Origin: Candidatus Magnetobacterium casense
Lineage (GTDB): Bacteria; Nitrospirota; Thermodesulfovibrionia; Thermodesulfovibrionales; Magnetobacteriaceae
DNA: 64,000 nucleotides
NCBI RefSeq assembly: GCF_000714715.1
Contig: NZ_JMFO01000005.1
Location: 1-64,000, forward strand
Reading direction: 5' to 3'
The notes beneath the pieces are model-generated. The model was not told where the DNA came from. It was given only the letters and a program-made list of their open reading frames with translations, and ran no database searches. The stretch's first letter is position 1; the number at the start of each line of letters is the position of its first letter. The position numbers and the translations under genes were made by a program. Below are positions 35,689 to 43,812 of the stretch, piece after piece.

Positions 35689-35982
35689 CTATACCTGCAT
35701 CCTCATCACCTCGTCGTAGGCGTTGAGGAGTTTGTTGCGTACCTCCAGCATCAACTGGAACGACATATCGGCCTTTTCCATTGCAAGGACTGCCTGGGTG
35801 ACATCCCCGCCGGTAGCCAGGGCCTCGATGGCCTTATCGGCCTCTTTCTGTATAGCATCCACTTCGATAAAGGCATTTTTCAGTGCCGTGTCAAACCCTC
35901 CGGCTGCGTCCTTCCTGTCCGTCGGTGTTTGTTGGACATCCTGTCCCACGCTTGAACCCAATATTTTAAATTCAGACATCAA
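35689..35982 (-). CDS. fliE: Flagellar hook-basal body protein FliE
   Basis: 97 residues with the FliE pattern DVTQAVLAMEKADMSFQLMLEVRNKLLNAYDEVMRMQV at the C-terminus. It links the MS ring to the proximal rod. Its ATG overlaps the flgC stop (ATGA type). The 258 bp that follow before fliF contain no convincing gene; one 62-codon frame there looks non-coding. Confidence 0.93.
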   Translation of the reverse strand: MMSEFKILGSSVGQDVQQTPTDRKDAAGGFDTALKNAFIEVDAIQKEADKAIEALATGGDVTQAVLAMEKADMSFQLMLEVRNKLLNAYDEVMRMQV

Positions 35983-36392
35983 TACCTCCCTATTTCTAAA
36001 GTCTTCAAGAACATTCCCTTTGATATATTAAAGGCCGATACGTTGGCCTCATATGCACGTGCCGCCGTCATCATGTTGACCATTTCTTCCACCACGTTTA
36101 CGTTAGGCAGTGAGATGTAGCCATCCTCATCTGCATCGGGGTGCGAGGGGTTATAGACCTTCATGGGCGGATTTTCATCCTGCAGCACCTTCGACACCTG
36201 TACGCCCATTGCCTGTTCCTCGACCTTGCCTATGGGCAGGACCTCAAAGACCACGTCCTGTCGCTTGTACGGACCGCCTTCCTGTGTCCTTGTCGTGTGT
36301 ATGTTTGCCACGTTGGAGGCTATGGAGTTCATCCGCTGGCGTTGTGCAACGAGCGCAGAGGCACTTACATTGAATACACCAAATGTATCCAT
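35979..36392 (-). CDS. flgC: Flagellar basal-body rod protein FlgC
   Basis: 137 residues. The rod-protein N-terminus (FNVSASALVAQRQRMNSIASNVANIHT) and C-terminus (VVEEMVNMMTAARAYEANVSAFNISKGM) form the paired helices of the axial family, with the FlgC-like VLQDENPPMKVYNPSHPDAD in between. A proximal rod subunit. It overlaps flgB by 1 bp and fliE by 4 bp. Confidence 0.96.
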   Translation of the reverse strand: MDTFGVFNVSASALVAQRQRMNSIASNVANIHTTRTQEGGPYKRQDVVFEVLPIGKVEEQAMGVQVSKVLQDENPPMKVYNPSHPDADEDGYISLPNVNVVEEMVNMMTAARAYEANVSAFNISKGMFLKTLEIGRY

Positions 36393-36766
36393 TATTGCCC
36401 CCTCTTCATTGCGGACTTGTACATGCGGAACTTGGACGATACCAGTTTACCCGCCGCCTGATTAAGCAGGGCGTTTTCCGTCATCTTGGCCACCTCTACA
36501 TCCAATTCCACGTTGTTTTTGTCTCCCCATTTGGCCGTAGTTTCCTCTACCGTCATGTTGCCCTTGCCGGCGCTCTGACCCGATTTAAAGTGGAGATCGC
36601 TTGTGGTCTCCATCTTTAGTTTTTCGTCATCAAAGAACGCACTGAATTTAATATCCCGCGCCTTATATCCAGGCGTATCGGAGTTGGCCAGGTTTGACGA
36701 TATTACCTTGTGCCTGACTGATGTCATCCCTAACAATCTCTCTGATACATCAACACCTTTATCCAT
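36392..36766 (-). CDS. flgB: Flagellar basal-body rod protein FlgB
   Basis: 124 residues from the ATG at 36766 (MDKGVDVSERLLGM). AAGGAGG lies 6 nt upstream, and the sigma-54 promoter places the transcript start near 36804, which rules out a longer frame starting at 36805. The rod signature SVRHKVISSNLANSDTPGYKARDIKF is present, with NNVELDVEVAKMTENALLNQAAGKLV at the C-terminus. It heads the flagellar operon. Confidence 0.95.
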   Translation of the reverse strand: MDKGVDVSERLLGMTSVRHKVISSNLANSDTPGYKARDIKFSAFFDDEKLKMETTSDLHFKSGQSAGKGNMTVEETTAKWGDKNNVELDVEVAKMTENALLNQAAGKLVSSKFRMYKSAMKRGQ

Positions 36767-36814
36767 AAAGGCCTCCTTAGTTTTTTTCTTCTCTACACTG
36801 CACACGCTCTATAA

Positions 36815-36830
36815 TGCAAGTGCCGTACCA
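36815..36830 (-). promoter_or_regulatory. Consensus sigma-54 promoter of the flgB operon
   Basis: Minus strand TGGTACGGCACTTGCA matches TGGYACG-N4-TTGCW exactly. It gives a leader of about 38 nt before flgB. Two sigma-54 activators are encoded at 37.0-38.3 and 42.5-43.5 kb. Confidence 0.9.
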
Positions 36831-36944
36831 TTGCGTCTGTTCCTGAAAACAACCTACCCGTTATCTAATGTTATTATTTACCTGCCAGTGTCTAAGTAAC
36901 TATATAATAACATAAAAAACGAACTCGTGTTGTGTTTTTTTTTT

Positions 36945-36990
36945 CGGTGACACATCGGCTTTTTTTGTGTCTGACACAAACTTAGTGTCA
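36945..36990. promoter_or_regulatory. Cluster of TGACAC inverted repeats (possible operator)
   Basis: Within 46 bp upstream of the flgB promoter are TGTGTCTGACACA (36966-36978), TGACAC-7 nt-GTGTCA (36972-36990) and a further GTGACAC in CGGTGACACATCGG. The location, about 120-170 bp upstream of a sigma-54 promoter, would suit an enhancer-binding protein. A role in transcript termination is an alternative. Confidence 0.4.
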
Positions 36991-37008
36991 AAAAACCAAC
37001 TATATTTT

Positions 37009-38328
37009 TTATGCATCGGGAAAAAACTTCCCGTATTCGTTGAGTTTATTTCTGATAGTTCTGACGCTGACACCCAATATTTTGGCAGCCTTGGTCTTGT
37101 TGCCACTGACGTCCTTGAGGGTTTTCAGGATCAGGTCTTTTTCCATTTCCTTGATTCCCTTGGCGGAGTTGTCCACCGCCATCGTTGCAACGGGGGCGTC
37201 GGTGTCGCACATGAAGTCGTCCGTGGTGATAAACTCGCCCTTGGACAGTAGCACTGCCCGGTGGATGACGTTTTCGAGTTCACGGATATTGCCACGCCAC
37301 TGTTTGGCCTCAAGGAAGGCGGCGGCATCCCTGTTAAGCCCCTTGAGTTCCTTGCCCAGGAGGGCAGAGAACTTCTTTATGAAGTGCTCGCTCAGGGGGA
37401 TGATATCGTCCGCCCTCTCCCTCAGCGGTGGGACGTGTATGGGAAAAACGCTCAGTCTGTAATACAGGTCTTCCCTGAAGTTGCCTTCGGTGGATTCCTT
37501 GTACAGGTCCCGGTTGGTTGTGGCCAGGACGCGGATGTTTATCGGGATGGTGTGTCGGCCCCCGACCCTGTCGATCTCCTTCTCCTGCAGCACCCTCAGG
37601 AGCTTGGCCTGCAACCCCATGGACATCTCACCGATCTCATCCAGGAGTATGGTGCCGTCGTTGGCCAGCTCGAACTTTCCGATCTTTCGTTCGGTTGCCC
37701 CGGTGAAGGAGCCTTTTTCGTGTCCGAAGAGTTCGGACTCCATGAGGTTGTCAGGGATGGCGGCACAGTTTACGGCAACAAAGGGTTTATCCTTTCTGTG
37801 GCTGTGTCTGTGTATGTGTCGGGCGATCAGTTCTTTACCCGTGCCGCTTTCGCCGTAGATCAGCACTGTGGTATCGCTGGTGGATATCTCACTGGCTATC
37901 TGCAAGATGCGTCTCATCTTGGCATTGGTGCTGACGATCTCGCGACTACCCGTGAGACCCTCCATGATGGTATGTACTTTCCTGGTGAGTTTGTCAAAAG
38001 AGAACGGCTTCATCAGGTAGTCCGTCGCACCCTCCTTCATGACTTCGACGGCATTTTCCACGGTACCAAAGCCCGTTATTACAAGCACTGGAAGTTTGCC
38101 GACCCGCTTTCTCAGCTCTTTGAGAAAAGACAGACCATCCATCTTGGGCATCTGCATGTCCGTTACCACCATGGCAAATGGCGTGTTGCCCAACCTGGTC
38201 AGGGCATCCTGGCCGTTTTCGGCGACCACCGTGCTGTGCCCAAGGCGCTGGATTGCCTCCTTGAGCGCATCCCTCATCTGAGGGTCATCATCAACTAACA
38301 GTATCGGTTTAGCCATCGTTGCTTCCAA
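37009..38328 (-). CDS. Sigma-54-dependent response regulator, FleR/FlrC-like
   Basis: 439 residues of NtrC type. The receiver domain (about 7-125) has acidic Asp13-14, phosphoacceptor Asp57 (VVTDMQMPKMDG) and a conserved Lys. The AAA+ domain has Walker A GESGTGKE and the sigma-54 contact loop GSFTGA (usually GAFTGA). A Fis-type HTH ends the protein (NKTKAAKILGVSVRTIRNKLNEYG). It is paired with the kinase just upstream (20-bp overlap) and faces the flgB operon, so it probably activates class III flagellar genes. The frame opens at TTG 38328 with AGGAGG 5 nt before it; an ATG is four codons in. Confidence 0.93.
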   Translation of the reverse strand: MEATMAKPILLVDDDPQMRDALKEAIQRLGHSTVVAENGQDALTRLGNTPFAMVVTDMQMPKMDGLSFLKELRKRVGKLPVLVITGFGTVENAVEVMKEGATDYLMKPFSFDKLTRKVHTIMEGLTGSREIVSTNAKMRRILQIASEISTSDTTVLIYGESGTGKELIARHIHRHSHRKDKPFVAVNCAAIPDNLMESELFGHEKGSFTGATERKIGKFELANDGTILLDEIGEMSMGLQAKLLRVLQEKEIDRVGGRHTIPINIRVLATTNRDLYKESTEGNFREDLYYRLSVFPIHVPPLRERADDIIPLSEHFIKKFSALLGKELKGLNRDAAAFLEAKQWRGNIRELENVIHRAVLLSKGEFITTDDFMCDTDAPVATMAVDNSAKGIKEMEKDLILKTLKDVSGNKTKAAKILGVSVRTIRNKLNEYGKFFPDA

Positions 38329-39496
38329 AGCTACCTCCTAAATCTCGTTGCTCGCAGAGTGGCAGACAGAGCTGGAAACAACTGCCCTTGCCAATCTCGC
38401 TTTTTACCTTTATCGTGCCATCGTGCACCAGCAGTATCTTTGATGCTATGGCCAGTCCAAGTCCGGTGCCCTTTTCCTTGGTGCTGAAGAAGGGGTCAAA
38501 TATCCTCTCGAGGTTTTCGTGTTTTATCCCTTCGCCCTCGTCAATGATTTCGACAAAGGCGTGTGTATCGTTGGCCCTTTCTATGACCTTGACGGTGCCT
38601 CCGTCGGGCGTTACCTGGACGGCGTTTATTATTATGTTCATAAAGACCTGTTTGAGCAGCTCGCCATCTCCCGATATCATGTCGCCATCTCCGCTGTGTC
38701 TGTCAATGGAGACGCCACGTGACTCAATCAGCGGCATCAGCATAAACAGCGATTCATCTATGACGTCGCTTAGATTTACTTCGTAGAATTTTGGTTTATG
38801 TGGTTTTGCAAAAAATATCATATTTGTCAGGATGTTATTGAGGCTCCTGATGCCCATGGAGATACCCCGTGCGAGGTTGGAGTTGGGTGTTTCGCCGAGT
38901 TCGTTTTCGAGCATACTGGCGTAGAGTTCGATGCTGCACAGCGGGCTTCGGATTTCGTGGACTATTTGGGCGGCCATTTCGCCCATGGCTATGAGTCTTT
39001 TGTTGCGTTCCTGCTGGGACTCCAGCTCCCTGATCCGGGTGATATCCTGCAGCAGTATGACCACACCGCGCGTAGCCCCCTGGACGTCAAGGATGTTGGA
39101 GCGTGAGATGACCACGTTGTACCGGTTGCCACCGGCGGTGAGCCAGATATCTGTGCCATCCTTTTCTATGACGAGGTTCAGGGAATCAAACGGTTTGCCG
39201 ACGACGTCCCGTGTGCTCATGCAGAGCATCTTTTCAGCCGCACGGTTAAACATCGTCACGTGTTCATTGGTATCCAGCACTATGATGGCCTCCCGGAGAC
39301 TCTCGAGTATGCCACGGAGGTTGTCCTTGGCCTCCTGGGTGTCGCAGAGGGCCTGTTGCAGTTGTTTGTTCTTATCCTCAAGCTCGATTGTGAGGTAATG
39401 CACCTTTTCCTGGAGCCTCTCATATATTTGCTCAAGGCTCTTGGAGGCTATCGTAAAGCTCTGGAATGCCTCGTTTAAGCTACTGATGTCTTCCAT
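38309..39496 (-). CDS. PAS sensor histidine kinase, FleS/FlrB-like
   Basis: 395 residues, soluble. An N-terminal coiled coil (about 20-60) is followed by a PAS domain (about 60-155) and a HisKA domain with phosphoacceptor His180 in AAQIVHEIRSPL. The ATPase domain has NIIINAVQVTPDGG, EIIDEGEGIKHEN and GTGLGLAIASKIL. It lies in the same transcriptional run as the response regulator and TPR gene, and its architecture matches kinases that control flagellar sigma-54 regulators. Confidence 0.92.
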   Translation of the reverse strand: MEDISSLNEAFQSFTIASKSLEQIYERLQEKVHYLTIELEDKNKQLQQALCDTQEAKDNLRGILESLREAIIVLDTNEHVTMFNRAAEKMLCMSTRDVVGKPFDSLNLVIEKDGTDIWLTAGGNRYNVVISRSNILDVQGATRGVVILLQDITRIRELESQQERNKRLIAMGEMAAQIVHEIRSPLCSIELYASMLENELGETPNSNLARGISMGIRSLNNILTNMIFFAKPHKPKFYEVNLSDVIDESLFMLMPLIESRGVSIDRHSGDGDMISGDGELLKQVFMNIIINAVQVTPDGGTVKVIERANDTHAFVEIIDEGEGIKHENLERIFDPFFSTKEKGTGLGLAIASKILLVHDGTIKVKSEIGKGSCFQLCLPLCEQRDLGGSFGSNDG

Positions 39497-41346
39497 CAGA
39501 GTTTCCCTTCGGCGATGCGCTTGTTGATCTGCTGTTCCTTCAGGGCTGCCTTGGAGAGTCGGCTGATATTGGAGGCGCCAAGGCTGAGGTTCTTCAGTAT
39601 GGGTTCAGACTCCTTGGGGGACAAAATGACACCGAGTCGATAGGATGCCCATTGGTTTGCCGGCTCTGCGGCAAGGGCCTTTTTGTAGTAGCCGGTTGCG
39701 CCTTCCGTGTTGCCAAGGTCGTAGAAGGCGTCGGCAATGGCGAGGTAGTCTTCGGTTGTGCCTCCGCCGGAGTCCTTGAGGGCCTTTTCGTAGGATAGCA
39801 CGGCTGTTTCGTTCTTGGGCGACATCAGCATAGAGTCACGTATAAGTTCTACGTCTTCCTTGTTGAACTGTTTTATGAGCATGAGGGTCTTGAGTGCCTC
39901 ACCGTAGTCACGGTTGGTAAAGTTTATGCGTGCCTCGGTTCGCAGGAGATCATCGCCTGGAACCTTGAGGCTTTTCATCTCCGCCAGAGACCTGACCGCA
40001 GATGCCTTGTCGCCGGCGTCCGAGTATATCTCCGTCAGTTCACCCAGGGCCTTGTGCCTTTCCGTGTCTGAGGAGTTTTTGGATATCCACGTCAGGACGT
40101 CCACGTAGGGTTTACCCGTATCTTTGAGGGCATCCTTGGCTTTCAATATAAACGGCTCCCGCGACTTATCCAGGAGCATCGCGCCGTAGGTGAGCCACAG
40201 GTCTACGAACTGGTCGTTGTCGCCCTGCATGGCCTCGGACATGACCCCCTCCATCCTGTCAAGCATCGTCTTGGAACCGGGTTCCTTGGCGTAGAGTTTC
40301 TTGATGGAGGCTGCCGCATCCTTGTACTTTTTTTCCTTGACGTCGAGGTCTATTTGCAGTGATGCCAGTTCATCTTTGGCGTTTTCCCTGAGCCCCATTC
40401 CTTTGAGAGTCTTGAGGTTTTTCTTGACCTCATCCGTCTTGCCACTCTGCAACTGAACCTTGGACAGGTTAAGCACGGCCTCTTGCCTGACCTCTTTGTC
40501 CTTGCTGTTGGTGAGTTTTTTTAGATACTCCGCAGCCACATCGGGCTTTGATTCCTTCAGCGCCACCTTGGCAAATCCAAGCGTGGCCTTGTCACGCAAC
40601 TCGGGGTCCCGGATGGTTGCAAATGCCGCACGTGCCTTTTTGGCGTCTCCGGAAGCCAGCATGTTTTCGGCATAATTGTAGAGGGTTTCATCGTTGTTTT
40701 TCTTGATATATCCGGGGTCCTTGAGCATGGCCGTTGTGTATATGTCTCCGGCTTCCTTGACTCTGCCAAGGCGTTGGAGTGTGTTGGCCTTTTCAAAGAG
40801 CACTTCGCTGCTATTGCTGCCGGACTTGTCAAGTGCCTCAAGGGCTTCTGCCGGCTTGCCAAGCGCAGACAGGCTCTTTGCAAGCCCGATGTATGCCTTG
40901 TTAATCTGCCTGGAGTTGGGGTAGTTATTTATGAACGTCTGAAACCCCAACTTGGCGTCGTTGTTGAAGTTCTTTTGCAGGTTAAGCTCGGAGCGTCTCA
41001 TAAGGGCTTCTTCCTTTATCTTGACGTTGGCGGCATATTGGTAGGCCTTTCTGTAGCGATCGACGGCCTTGGCCGTTTCCTGTTTTGCCTCCAGTATCTT
41101 GGCGTATATGAAGTTGCACGACGCTACGAGGTCTGCCTGACCCTTTGAGTTGTCATAGCAGCCACTGAGCATATCCACTGCCGAGTTGTACTCCTTCATC
41201 TCAAGCAGCACCCAAGCCTTTTTAAGCTCCTCGGTCGTTAAAATGTCGGCGATGTTCAGGGCCTCTGCCACGGTGTTTGACAGCAGCAGTGTCAACACTA
41301 AAAGCAACGATAATAGTCTGTGTCTATTCATTTTAGCCATCCTCAT
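39496..41346 (-). CDS. Tetratricopeptide-repeat protein, exported
   Basis: 616 residues. A signal sequence (NRHRLLSLLLVLTLLLSNTVAEALN) precedes a long run of TPR-like helix pairs, for example AKILEAKQETAKAVDRYRKAYQYA and EALEALDKSGSNSSEVLFEKANTLQRLGRVKEAGDIYTTAM. TPR arrays mediate protein-protein contact, here probably in the periplasm. The ATG at 41331 has AGGA 8 nt upstream and may be the true start. The stop abuts the kinase gene by one shared base, so it belongs to the flagellar regulatory operon; its partner is unknown. Confidence 0.85.
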   Translation of the reverse strand: MRMAKMNRHRLLSLLLVLTLLLSNTVAEALNIADILTTEELKKAWVLLEMKEYNSAVDMLSGCYDNSKGQADLVASCNFIYAKILEAKQETAKAVDRYRKAYQYAANVKIKEEALMRRSELNLQKNFNNDAKLGFQTFINNYPNSRQINKAYIGLAKSLSALGKPAEALEALDKSGSNSSEVLFEKANTLQRLGRVKEAGDIYTTAMLKDPGYIKKNNDETLYNYAENMLASGDAKKARAAFATIRDPELRDKATLGFAKVALKESKPDVAAEYLKKLTNSKDKEVRQEAVLNLSKVQLQSGKTDEVKKNLKTLKGMGLRENAKDELASLQIDLDVKEKKYKDAAASIKKLYAKEPGSKTMLDRMEGVMSEAMQGDNDQFVDLWLTYGAMLLDKSREPFILKAKDALKDTGKPYVDVLTWISKNSSDTERHKALGELTEIYSDAGDKASAVRSLAEMKSLKVPGDDLLRTEARINFTNRDYGEALKTLMLIKQFNKEDVELIRDSMLMSPKNETAVLSYEKALKDSGGGTTEDYLAIADAFYDLGNTEGATGYYKKALAAEPANQWASYRLGVILSPKESEPILKNLSLGASNISRLSKAALKEQQINKRIAEGKL

Positions 41347-41456
41347 TTATAGTTATCTCGTTTCGTTAGATTCAAAAACTATGCCACATACGGGCATCAA
41401 TTATACGGCTTGCCAACGGGAAAATTTTTCCGTCAGGCGTCAATCCTCTGACACTA

Positions 41457-41483
41457 AGAGAAAAAAAGGGGCGGCTCCGCCCC
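41457..41483 (-). terminator. Intrinsic terminator after the DNA methyltransferase
   Basis: Minus strand GGGGCGGAGCCGCCCC forms a 7-bp GC-rich stem, followed by TTTTTTTCTCT. It is part of a GC-rich mosaic repeat that extends to about 41524. Confidence 0.8.
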
Positions 41484-41524
41484 CCTTTAGAACCCCCTGC
41501 AAGGGGGCCAGCCCCCTTGACCCC
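41484..41524. repeat. GC-rich mosaic repeat, copy at 41.5 kb
   Basis: Read on the minus strand: GGGGTCAAGGGGG, CCCCCTTGCAGGGGG and TTCTAAAGGGG, continuing into the terminator hairpin. The same module order occurs at 43.6 kb and, diverged, at 26.5 kb. Confidence 0.7.
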
Positions 41525-41543
41525 ATCATGCTCAACACTGCAT

Positions 41544-42458
41544 CTATATCAAGACTTTTGCACATGCTCCTATCCTTTGGTTTGCTAAATTCACATAGGT
41601 CGGTTCTATGTCGTATCCGATATAGTGTCTGCCATTTTTCAGTGCGGCAATACAGGCAGTGCCGCTGCCACAGAACGGGTCCAGGACTACATCTTTGCTG
41701 AAGGTATAGAGTTGCATCAGTCTACGTGGTAGTTCTTCGGGGAATGGGGCCGGGTGTCCGATGCTCCTTGCAGAGACGGCGGGGAATGTCCAGAGGCTTT
41801 TGGTCAACTCTAAGAATTCTTCCTTCATTATTGTATTTTCCTTATTCCATTTTTTTCTGGAAAACGACTCCTTGGAAAAAATCAAAATATACTCGTGGAT
41901 GTCTCTTAGTACAGGGTTAGCGGCAGACAACCAACTTCCCCAGGCCGTTGAGGCGCTTGCGCTTGATGCCTTATTCCAGATGATTTCGCCCCTCATCAGG
42001 AAACCGATGTCGATCATATCCTCAATGATATAACAGTGCAGGGGAATGTAGGGCTTTCTCCCCAGGTTGGCAACATTGATACATGCCCTGCCGCCTGTCA
42101 CCAGCTTTTTGTATGTTTCCCTGAACACTTTTTTTAATAACGCCCTGTATTCTTCAAGTGACAGGTCTTCATCGTATTCTTTTTTCACATTATACGGTGG
42201 TGAAGTAACCATCAGGTGGACACTGCCGTCGGGGATTTCATCCATCGTTTCGCTTGATTTGCAATATATTTTGTCAAGCTTATCTGGTGCAATCGTATTT
42301 TCAATGACCCTGACCGGTTCAGAGATTTGCTTGTCCCCATACAGTTTGCTGTCGTAGAACTCCGAAGAATCATGGTTCACCCTCCCTGGTATTCCGAAGG
42401 AGCTTGTCTTCGTGCCAATGCGCTTGTGTTTCTTGGGAGTTTCGATCTGTTCAGGCAT
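41544..42458 (-). CDS. DNA methyltransferase, N4-cytosine type (beta-class)
   Basis: About 304 residues from the ATG at 42458. Catalytic motif IV is TSPPYNV (the SPPY form is typical of N4-cytosine enzymes). The SAM-binding motif LDPFCGSGTACIAA lies C-terminal to it, with a preceding EELPRRLMQLYTF segment, giving the beta-class motif order. The middle has a target-recognition-like region. No restriction endonuclease lies nearby, so it appears solitary and could be epigenetic. It is placed between the flagellar activator and the TPR gene on the same strand. The target sequence cannot be predicted. Confidence 0.9.
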   Translation of the reverse strand: MPEQIETPKKHKRIGTKTSSFGIPGRVNHDSSEFYDSKLYGDKQISEPVRVIENTIAPDKLDKIYCKSSETMDEIPDGSVHLMVTSPPYNVKKEYDEDLSLEEYRALLKKVFRETYKKLVTGGRACINVANLGRKPYIPLHCYIIEDMIDIGFLMRGEIIWNKASSASASTAWGSWLSAANPVLRDIHEYILIFSKESFSRKKWNKENTIMKEEFLELTKSLWTFPAVSARSIGHPAPFPEELPRRLMQLYTFSKDVVLDPFCGSGTACIAALKNGRHYIGYDIEPTYVNLANQRIGACAKVLI

Positions 42459-42479
42459 TGATTTAATCAAACCGGCTGC

Positions 42480-43496
42480 TTATGCGCTAAAGAGGTCTTT
42501 GTCTTTGAATTCGATTCGGCGCTTTTTGAGTTTTTCCAGGAACGTGGTTCTGTTAAGGCCGAGCATTCCGGCTGCCTTGCTCTTTACGCCACCGGCACGC
42601 TGCAGGGCCTGAGTGATGAAGTTGTTTTCGATTTCGTCCAGGATCGCGTTGAGGTCTATGCCCTCCAGGGGCAGTTGCATCAGAGACTCCGCAGTGGTGG
42701 TCTGGGGCGGCTTTGACTGGAGGAATCGCTCAGGCAGGTCTTTAACCTCAACCACTCCGGTGTCGTCGAGGATGACGCAACGCTCTATGAGTGTTTCAAG
42801 TTCCCTGACATTGCCTGGCCAGTGGTATTTCATCATGAGGTTCATTGCCTCCGGGGATATCTTTAATGGCTCTTTGCATTGTTTGCAGCAAAAGCCCGTC
42901 ATAAAGTGCTCTATCAGCAGTGGGAGGTCCTCCTTTCTCTGTCGCAGTGGCGGCAGAAAGACAGGGATCACGTTGAGGCGGTAGAAGAGGTCTTCACGGA
43001 AGTCGCCGTTTTTGGTGGCGACCTCAAGGTTCTTGTTTGTGGCGGCCAGTATTCTGACGTCTACCTTGAGGGTCTTTATCCCGCCCACCCGCTCGAACTC
43101 ACGCTCCTGGATGATCCGCAACAGTTTCACCTGGAGGGTCGGGTGCAGTTCCCCGATCTCATCAAGCAGAATAGTGCCGCTGTCGGCAAGTTCAAAGCGT
43201 CCCTTGCGGGTATTGATTGCCCCGGTGAAGGCGCCTTTTTCGTGGCCAAACAGCTCGGACTCCAACAGTTCACTGGGGATAGCTCCGCAGTTTACAGGGA
43301 CAAACGAACTCTCCGCACGGTTGCTGCAGTAGTGAATCGCCTTTGCCACAAGCTCCTTACCCGTGCCGCTCTCTCCGCAGATGAGTACCGTAGAGTCCGA
43401 GTTCGTAACCTTCTCTATAGTCGCATGCAACTGTTTCATCTGAGGCGATTGCCCAAGGAGTTTATTGAGATAATGCCTGTCTTTTGTCTGCTCCAT
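42480..43496 (-). CDS. Sigma-54 activator, FleQ-like, lacking the N-terminal domain
   Basis: 338 residues. The AAA+ domain starts almost at the N-terminus: Walker A GESGTGKE (41-48), the GAFTGA loop (88-93), LLDEIGEL and FYRLNVIPVFLPPLRQRKEDLP. The C-terminal HTH (ENNFITQALQRAGGVKSKAAGMLGLNRTTFLEKLKKRRIEF) is Fis-type and resembles FleQ/FlrA. The degenerate receiver usually found in FleQ is missing, so it is not controlled by phosphorylation. Position upstream of the flagellar regulatory genes suggests a master activator. Confidence 0.88.
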   Translation of the reverse strand: MEQTKDRHYLNKLLGQSPQMKQLHATIEKVTNSDSTVLICGESGTGKELVAKAIHYCSNRAESSFVPVNCGAIPSELLESELFGHEKGAFTGAINTRKGRFELADSGTILLDEIGELHPTLQVKLLRIIQEREFERVGGIKTLKVDVRILAATNKNLEVATKNGDFREDLFYRLNVIPVFLPPLRQRKEDLPLLIEHFMTGFCCKQCKEPLKISPEAMNLMMKYHWPGNVRELETLIERCVILDDTGVVEVKDLPERFLQSKPPQTTTAESLMQLPLEGIDLNAILDEIENNFITQALQRAGGVKSKAAGMLGLNRTTFLEKLKKRRIEFKDKDLFSA

Positions 43497-43628
43497 TTTT
43501 GCTCATGAATATTATAAATATATTTTTTTGTTTATGTCAATAACTTGACTTATCTGTTAGTGTTTTTTTTATTAAACGTGACAGTTTGGAAGTTGTGTAT
43601 AATCAAATCACTGTCAACAAGGTAAGAA

Positions 43629-43770
43629 GGGGTCAAGGGGACTTCTTTCTGGCCGGGGCGCCTCGCCCCTCCCCTTGCGGGGGGTTCTAAAGGGGCCAGG
43701 AGTGCATTGAGCCGGGGGTCGCTGACCCCTCCTGGAGCGAAAAAGAAGCGGAGCCACCCCTTTCTTCTTT
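43629..43770. repeat. GC-rich mosaic repeat, copy at 43.6 kb (in a 316-bp gene-free stretch)
   Basis: The gap 43497-43812 holds no gene. It contains GGGGTCAAGGGG, a GGCGCCTCGCC hairpin, CCCCTTGCGGGGGG, TTCTAAAGGGG, GGGGGTCGCTGACCCC (shared with 14.5 kb) and GCGGAGCCACCCC. Several palindromic parts could act as terminators for leuA. Confidence 0.7.
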
Positions 43771-43812
43771 CTTTATCTTAGGGGTTAATTATGACTGCCG
43801 ATCCTGATAAAA

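Noticed and set aside
37261-38298. 345-codon plus-strand frame
   Set aside because: Antisense to the NtrC-type response regulator whose motifs are unmistakable.
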